NCBI RefSeq assembly: GCF_050948175.1
Contig: NC_135203.1
Coordinates: 372,001 to 436,000, forward strand
Direction: 5' to 3'
Origin: Xylocopa sonorina
Taxonomy: Eukaryota; Arthropoda; Insecta; Hymenoptera; Apidae
Length of the DNA stretch: 64,000 nucleotides
Made by a program: the position numbers and the translations under genes. Below are positions 1 to 6,000 of this stretch, in pieces. The notes beneath the pieces were generated by a model. It saw only the letters and a program-made list of their open reading frames with translations. It did no database searches and was not told the origin of the DNA. The stretch's first letter is position 1. Each line of letters begins with the position of its first letter.

Positions 1-890
1 GTGGAAGTGCCCCCTGAACTTCTCCCCTTGACCCCCGACCCGCTGCTGGTCCTCGTGGTATTGGGGCTCGCCTCGTCCGCGGAGGAGCGCCGGCTACGTT
101 GAAATAGCGCCGCGAGGGTAACGGTGCTCCTGGTAGCGGCACTCGAGCCCACCGTGGTTGTTGTTGTTGTTGTTGTTGGGGTGGTGGAGGATTTCGTCGT
201 CCTTTTTGTTGTCCCGGCGGTGGGTGGACGGGTTCCTCGCCGGGGTTGCGTGGTGGTATTGGCTGTTGTCCTCTTTGACGTAATCGAGGAGGCCCCTCTC
301 GACGATGTCGTTGTTGTTGTTGTTGTTGTTGTCGTCGTGGTTGTTGTTGCTGCAGTGGAGGCAGCCGTCCCCGATGCTCTGGAAACAGAGGAACGAGCAG
401 TGACGGTTCGTGGTCTGGTGGAGGCGCACGTCATTGCGCCCCCACAGGTCACCGGGGACACACCCAAGGGGGGGAAAGAGACCTCGCTCTCGACGGATAA
501 CTCCGTCACGTCAAGAGGTCGCGACTCGGCAACGCTATCGCCGGGCGTTGCGCGGGCGGCACTCCCTGCAAGGGAGTTGTGTCTAACGGAGACACACGGA
601 CCCCCGGTGGCTGGATGGCGGACCTGGTGGTGCGCCTTCACCTTCTTCAGCGCATACGCGCTGTCGTCGGAGAAGCCGCACTCAGCGCAGGTCCATCTTT
701 TGATAGCACCGGGGTGATGTAATTTTAGGTGTTTAAATAAATCCGTGTGTCTCAGATAGACACACGCTCCCTTTCTGCACACCGTTCTGCCTACAAAGCA
801 GAAGGGGCAGGGAAATTCGGCAGGGAACGGGTACAGCAATTTCACCACGCACTCACTGTTGCTCGAATTACCATTGCTTGTACCCGCCAT
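1..890 (-). CDS. Retrotransposon protein, N-terminal fragment (zinc fingers and linker start)
   Basis: The first ATG (888-890) starts MAGTSNGN, with A at -3 and G at +4, a strong eukaryotic start context. The frame appears open to the window edge; length compared with copies 1 and 4 shows only in-frame differences. It encodes the two Cys/His fingers (CPFC and CAEC pairs followed by His pairs) and the start of the Thr-rich linker. The finger sequence is the copy 1 type. The RT and endonuclease parts lie outside the window. Confidence 0.8.
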   Translation of the reverse strand, partial: MAGTSNGNSSNSECVVKLLYPFPAEFPCPFCFVGRTVCRKGACVYLRHTDLFKHLKLHHPGAIKRWTCAECGFSDDSAYALKKVKAHHQVRHPATGGPCVSVRHNSLAGSAARATPGDSVAESRPLDVTELSVESEVSFPPLGVSPVTCGGAMTCASTRPRTVTARSSVSRASGTAASTAATTTTTTTTTTTTTTSSRGASSITSKRTTANTTTQPRRGTRPPTAGTTKRTTKSSTTPTTTTTTTTVGSSAATRSTVTLAALFQRSRRSSADEASPNTTRTSSGSGVKGRSSGGTS

Positions 891-1916
891 CGTTACGATA
901 GTGTCGCAACGCAAACACTCGGCTCGTCGAAATAAAATAAATAATCAAAATAATAAAACAAAACGCTCACCGGAGCAAACACAAACGGTAACGGTCGGAA
1001 CGGGACGAACACGTAAGACGAAGGACAAGTTGAATAAATAAGTATATACAATTATCACAAGGGACAACGCGAACGCGAACGCGAATAAATTAATATATTA
1101 ACACGAATTAACGGACGAAGCGGAATCTAATAAAATAAAGTAAAATAAAATAAAATAATATAAAACAATTCCGCTGTGCCCGGTGGACACAGCCCCGCAC
1201 GAACGAACCGTGCTTCGCGTACGTGACCAGTAACCGCAAACGGTTTAACTTTCCACGACACTCCACACGGCCTGGAAAACTCCGGAAACGCGAAGTATCG
1301 AGTTACACGGGGTGTAAAGGGCCTCCGTGTACCCCGATCTCTTGATTAAACAAATAAAACGGTGATTTTAATTAATCTAATAGCTGCTATTTCGCAGCGA
1401 CGACCCGTAAAATCGAGCAAAAAACTCGAATTACGGGCGTACGTGCAAACAGTCTAACACCCAAAACACGGAGAGGTCGAATTCAAACCCAACGGCTATA
1501 AGTGTAAAGTTTACACTTATAACCGGGTATAAGGACGAACAAACCGAATCTACTCGGATTCAAACTCCTCGGAGGTCGAAATGGTCGACCTAGGAGGAGG
1601 GACGTCACGTATGGACGTCTAACGTCTACCCGATGCGTTCAACACCACCGCATCGGGAGCACTTTAAACTAACTACGCGAAATGGGACCTCCACCGATAT
1701 TCCAAGTGCTAGACTTACCAAGTCCGAAGTCCACCAGCAAGCCGAACGCACTGAACACTGCACCACTCACGGACACAGCACGCGCGACGCGGATGAAAAC
1801 GCGACACTCCGGTGAGCGAGTCGAACACAGGTTAAAACGAATACTTATAGCTACTGATGGATAAATCAAAGTGCGTGGGTTTTGACTAGATAAATAAAAC
1901 TGATCTTTGGAAAAGG
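891..1916 (-). other. 5' leader plus U2 3' flank, copy 0
   Basis: About 1.0 kb without a gene. Inverted repeats visible here: 12-bp arms at 964-975 and 1807-1818 that bracket the leader; 1497-1521 (12-bp arms, 1-nt centre); 1565-1599 (15-nt arms, two mismatches); 1629-1657 (9-bp perfect arms CCCGATGCG/CGCATCGGG). Next to the ORF there is a triple CGCGAA tract and an AAAATA-rich run. A good splice-donor match, GGTAAGTCT, reads on the minus strand at 1711-1719. The U2-proximal end reads CCTTTTCCAAAGATCAG after the U2 3' end. Confidence 0.6.
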
Positions 1917-2068
1917 CTTATTGAGCCGGTCCCAGAGGCACTGCAATACTGGGTCGACTCGCGGCGGAGGTGGAGCAAGCCCCAGCGGTCCGCCTTTTTC
2001 CAAAAATCAGGTTAATATTCTGACTCCTAATGAGGAGTGTATCAGATATTAAGCTGATAAGAACAGAT
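1917..2068 (-). pseudogene. U2 snRNA 3' part, 152 nt (5' part absent)
   Basis: The minus strand begins ATCTGTTCTTATCAG and continues through stem IIa (CTTATCAG/CTGATA), stem IIb (CTCCTCATTAGGAG), the Sm site ATTTTTGG, stem III and stem-loop IV with loop TATTGCAGTGCCTC, ending CCGGCTCAATAAG. Aligned from memory to human U2 it starts at about nt 38 and runs to the 3' end. The first ~37 nt, including stem I and most of the branch-site recognition GUAGUA, are replaced by the 3' UTR of copy 1. It cannot act as a spliceosomal U2. Confidence 0.95.
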
Positions 2069-3051
2069 TAAAAGCGTTTATTTAACAATTAATGTTCCCC
2101 TGAGGCCGAAGCCCCAGGGGTATACAATATGTTTACAATATCTCCGTGTTTAACCGCACGAATTAACAAATACAAAATATTTTGTTATAAGTTGTGCTGG
2201 GGGCTAACCCCTGACGCATCATCTTATATAGAATTATGACAATAATTTAATGTACAAAGTACACAGCTCGACAGTAGTACAGCAATATATAACTACATGA
2301 CCGATCAATAGTCATGTATGAGTCAAAGTAATAGCGATAAACTTCAATATAATATTGCACAATGCACATGGGTATGTCGCATAGTGTGTGCACAGACTTT
2401 GAGCTTAACATGCATGCATCTGGCTATAGTTCCTTAGATGTAAGCGTCCTCATTCATAGGTCCTGGTGCGGATGTACGCTTTTATCCGAGTCACGCATGT
2501 TAGGTTGGGGGGATACCGGCCGCCATATGGTGGGTGGAGAAGTTGTATATATATATGAGTCTGTTACTAGCTAAGTTAAATAAAGAGAAATGAACAAGTA
2601 GATAAGTAAAAGATAATGAAAAGGTATCTTAAAGTAAACAGATCAGGTTGAAATAGTAAAATAGTAAGATAAGATAACATGAGGTAGAGTAGACTAAGTA
2701 AATAAGGTAAAATAAAATAAATAGAGTAGAGTACAATAACATAAAATAGGTAAAACAAGATCAAGTTAATAAGTAAATAGTAAATAATAAAATAAATGGA
2801 GTAAGTAGCGTAAGATAAGATAAAATGTATAGAGTACAATAAGATAAAATAAAATATAATAGCTTAAATAGAATAAAATAAACCACAATAAGTTAAAGTA
2901 AGATAAAACATGATAGATAAAATAAGATACCATAGCTAGCATAAAGTAGGTTAACAAAGAATAGAATAGAATTAGTTACGTTAAGTGGAGGCCATACTGA
3001 TCCAACTCCCCTCCCAGCGGCCAGACTCCCCGAACCGCAGGTGTGGAGGCC
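2069..3051 (-). other. 3' UTR, copy 1 (type A)
   Basis: AT-rich, no gene. From the U2 junction in plus coordinates: junction sense CGCTTTTA|ATCTG (one extra A); AATAAA on the minus strand about 15 nt from the junction; terminal hairpin 2097-2120 with a UUCG loop; CCGCACGAATT motif; covarying hairpin 2199-2211 (GGGG/CCCC) followed by GACGCATC; TGCGGATGTACGC at 2467-2479; a TAAAATAGA-like simple-sequence tract at about 2580-2980; GTGGAGGC at 2985-2992 and again at 3043-3050 just beyond the stop codon. Small reading frames in the simple-sequence tract are not genes. Confidence 0.75.
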
Positions 3052-6000
3052 CTAAGGATCCGCGGGCGACACCACCCCAGGGACGCGGGCGCCTCCACTG
3101 CTCCCGCTCAGCGCCGCCGATGTCGACCCCGCCTCGGACGTACCCCGTGGAGCCCGGTACTGACGCACCCCGGATACATGCTCCACGTAGATATCTCTGG
3201 ACCAGGCTATTGTCTCAGATATCATGAGACGCCTCATCAGCGCTGCATAACGCTGAGAGACGCGCAGCAGGTCCAGGACAAACTCGTTTCCCGGGTCCCA
3301 CGCGCCCAGGGCGCCGACGACGAACGCATCTACGTGGACTCGGTAGCCGCGCCTCCGCAATGATTCGGCGAGGGGCTGATACTTACGCATCTTCGCCATC
3401 CTCGCCTCCTCAATTGCCTCGAGAGTGTTCTCGAAAGGCACGGCCACGTCGACCACGACGATGTTTTTCGACAGCCCGTGCTCCACGACGATGTCGGGAC
3501 GCAGGGCTGCCAGCTCGCCGTCGACTCCCGGGACGCGCTTATTGACCCGGATCTCCCCTGGCAGACGGGCAGCCGCCACGAGCCTATGAACGAGGTCGTC
3601 ATGCCGCCGCTGCCGGGCAGCGGAGTGAGGACCGCAGTGGGAGAGCACGTGGGGAAGACCCTCGAACTCATGCCCGCAACGCCGGCAACGCTTGTCACCG
3701 GTCCCCCACCGACGTGCTCCATTTAACGGCAACACGTCGAGGCGGGCCCGGTGAACGAAGCGCCAATCAGCGAAGCGGACATACCCCCCGGTGCGCAGAA
3801 AGTGGTTACTAACCGCGCAGCGGGAGGTCGCGTCGAAAACCTTCCCCTGGTCGGGCTTCCGAAGAAGCCTTTCCAGGTAGCACTCTCCCACTGCTGCCCT
3901 CAGCCTCCGCGTGACCTGGCCCTTGGCAGCAGGCGGCACAACGACACTACGCCCATTCCGGGAGCGACAAACGACCGAAAGTTCTTCACGAACCTCGTCC
4001 CATCTCCAACTAAATCCCAGCCGCGCACATGAACGAATCCCGACGTTCCTTACCCGCGACCAGAACGAAGCCCGGCCCGCCGATGGCCTCGCCATCTCGC
4101 CCGACAAAGAGCCGGAGAGATAGTCGGCAAGGCCCCTGCTCCCAAGGGTCCGACCGGCCTTCTCCCGCACGGCGTCACACAGCGCTGACCTGGCCAAATC
4201 CGCGACGACCGGGTCGCTCGCGTTCAATAACCTGAACGCGTGCGACACGGCCGCCACGTCGGCCAGATCCACCAGCGGGAGGAGGCCGCACCCACCCCAA
4301 GCGGGGGGGATATAGACCAGCTCCGCACTGGCACGCTGCGGGAGGTGCAACCACCTCTTTACCGTGCGTTTGATGACCCTGTCGGCATCGGCTAAAGCGG
4401 TTCTTCGCACGTGGCCTCCCCTGAACGCGAAATCGAGGCGTGGCAACAAGAATGTCGCCACGGTCTCGATTTTTTGCCAGGGGGCGAGCAGGGAATCGTC
4501 GACCGCGCGAAGATCTACTAGTAAGGCTTGGATCGTCGGATACGGGGTTTGGTCGATCCGAACCCCGGTCGGCACCCCCAGATGCTCGTAACTCTGCCCC
4601 TCCGACAGGGCAGGAACGAGTCCCCCGACTAGACGGAACTCGGTGCCAGAAACCCTCCCGTCCCCTCTGATGTGCAAGGTTGCACACTTCGAGGGGTTGA
4701 AGGAGAGCCCCAGCTGCCGAGCCGTCCCCTCTGCTGCTTGCAACAGCCTTCCCATTCCGTCGACGGATGACGCGACGAGTGCCACGTCGTCTGCGTACGC
4801 CAGGGCTGTCACCTTATGCCCTCTCACACTCAGACCCTCCACCGAGTCCACGGCCCCGCGAACCATGGCCTCAATGGAAAGGTCGAATAGGATCGGGCTA
4901 AGTGGGCAGCCCTGCCTCACCCCCGACTTCATGGGGATCCAGGGCGTGTACCCTTCAGCGGTACGGACCCGCGTCGCCACGCCGTCGTAAAGGCTGGCGA
5001 CGATGTTGATGAGCGGCCGGGGAGCGCCGGCACCGGCCAGCGAATCGATGATGGTGGCGTGGGGAACCGAACCGAAAGCGTTGGCCAGATCCAACCACGC
5101 CACCACCACCTCCCTACGCTGCTTACGAGCGGCAGCCATGGCCTGCTGAAGCACAAAGTTGTGCTCCAGACAGCCTTCGAAGGGCAAGAAGCCCTTCTGT
5201 GCTTGGCTGAGCCGCTTGTTGACTACGGCCCAACGAGTGAGCCGATCGGCGACGACCGCCGCGAAGAGCTTGGGGGTGACATCACCCAGGGCGATAGGCC
5301 TCCAATTCGATAGGTCCTCGCGATCACCCTTCTTGAAAAGGAGGACGGTGTTGGACTGCTTCCAGCGCCCCGGAATCTTCTCCATGCGGCGGCAGGTGTT
5401 GAATACCGCCGTAAGGAGGACCGCTCCTGGGTCCCCCCTCCGTAGGTCACCATAGGTCAGACCGTCGGGTCCGGCGGAAGAAGCAAGCTTCATCCGCTTT
5501 AGCCGACGGCTGACCTCGGCTTCCGTGAAGGGGGAAACCAGGGCATCGTTCGACTCAGTGGTCGGGTCCTCCCCATAGAGGGAGGGAAGGCTACCAGGGC
5601 GGGCTCGGAGCGAGTAAACGTTCGTAAAGTGCTCCTGGACCCGTTCCAGGGGCACACTGCAATGGGGAGATTCTCCGGCGAGAATCTCCCGCACCGCGCG
5701 CTTCCGATCCGCCCTGAAAAGACGTTGGATTCGGGTAGCCTCCCCTACGCGATCCGGGACGCTGGGAGGGCCATCGCTCACCATCGAATTGGCCACATCA
5801 CCCCGACGCCCCTCACTCCCCGCGACTGGCCGGCGCCGACCGGCCCCCCCGCTGGAGGCGGCACTCCGTGCGCCAGCCCCGGGTCCCGCGGCCCTCCGCC
5901 CCTGAAAGTACTCGTCCACCTTCGTGGCGAGCGCCTCCAGTTGCTCGGGTGATCCCACCCCCTCCGCGAAGGCCACTAACCGCGCCCTTGCGGCAACGTC

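Larger units (their letters stand above)
1..1916 (-). mobile_element. U2-targeted RLE non-LTR retrotransposon, copy 0 (5' part only)
   Basis: Only the leader (891-1916) and the N-terminal coding part (1-890) are inside the window; the rest lies beyond base 1. In sense orientation it follows the U2 3' part at 1917-2068. The stretch 1 to about 600 matches copies 4 and 5, while the zinc-finger part matches copy 1, so this copy is a mosaic. The true 5' end of the element is not visible, because the leader and the U2 3' flank are continuous in every unit. Confidence 0.85.

Noticed and set aside
1917..2068. Functional U2 snRNA gene
   Set aside because: Stem I and nearly all of the branch-site recognition sequence are missing, and no snRNA promoter precedes it. 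Only the 3' part is present.
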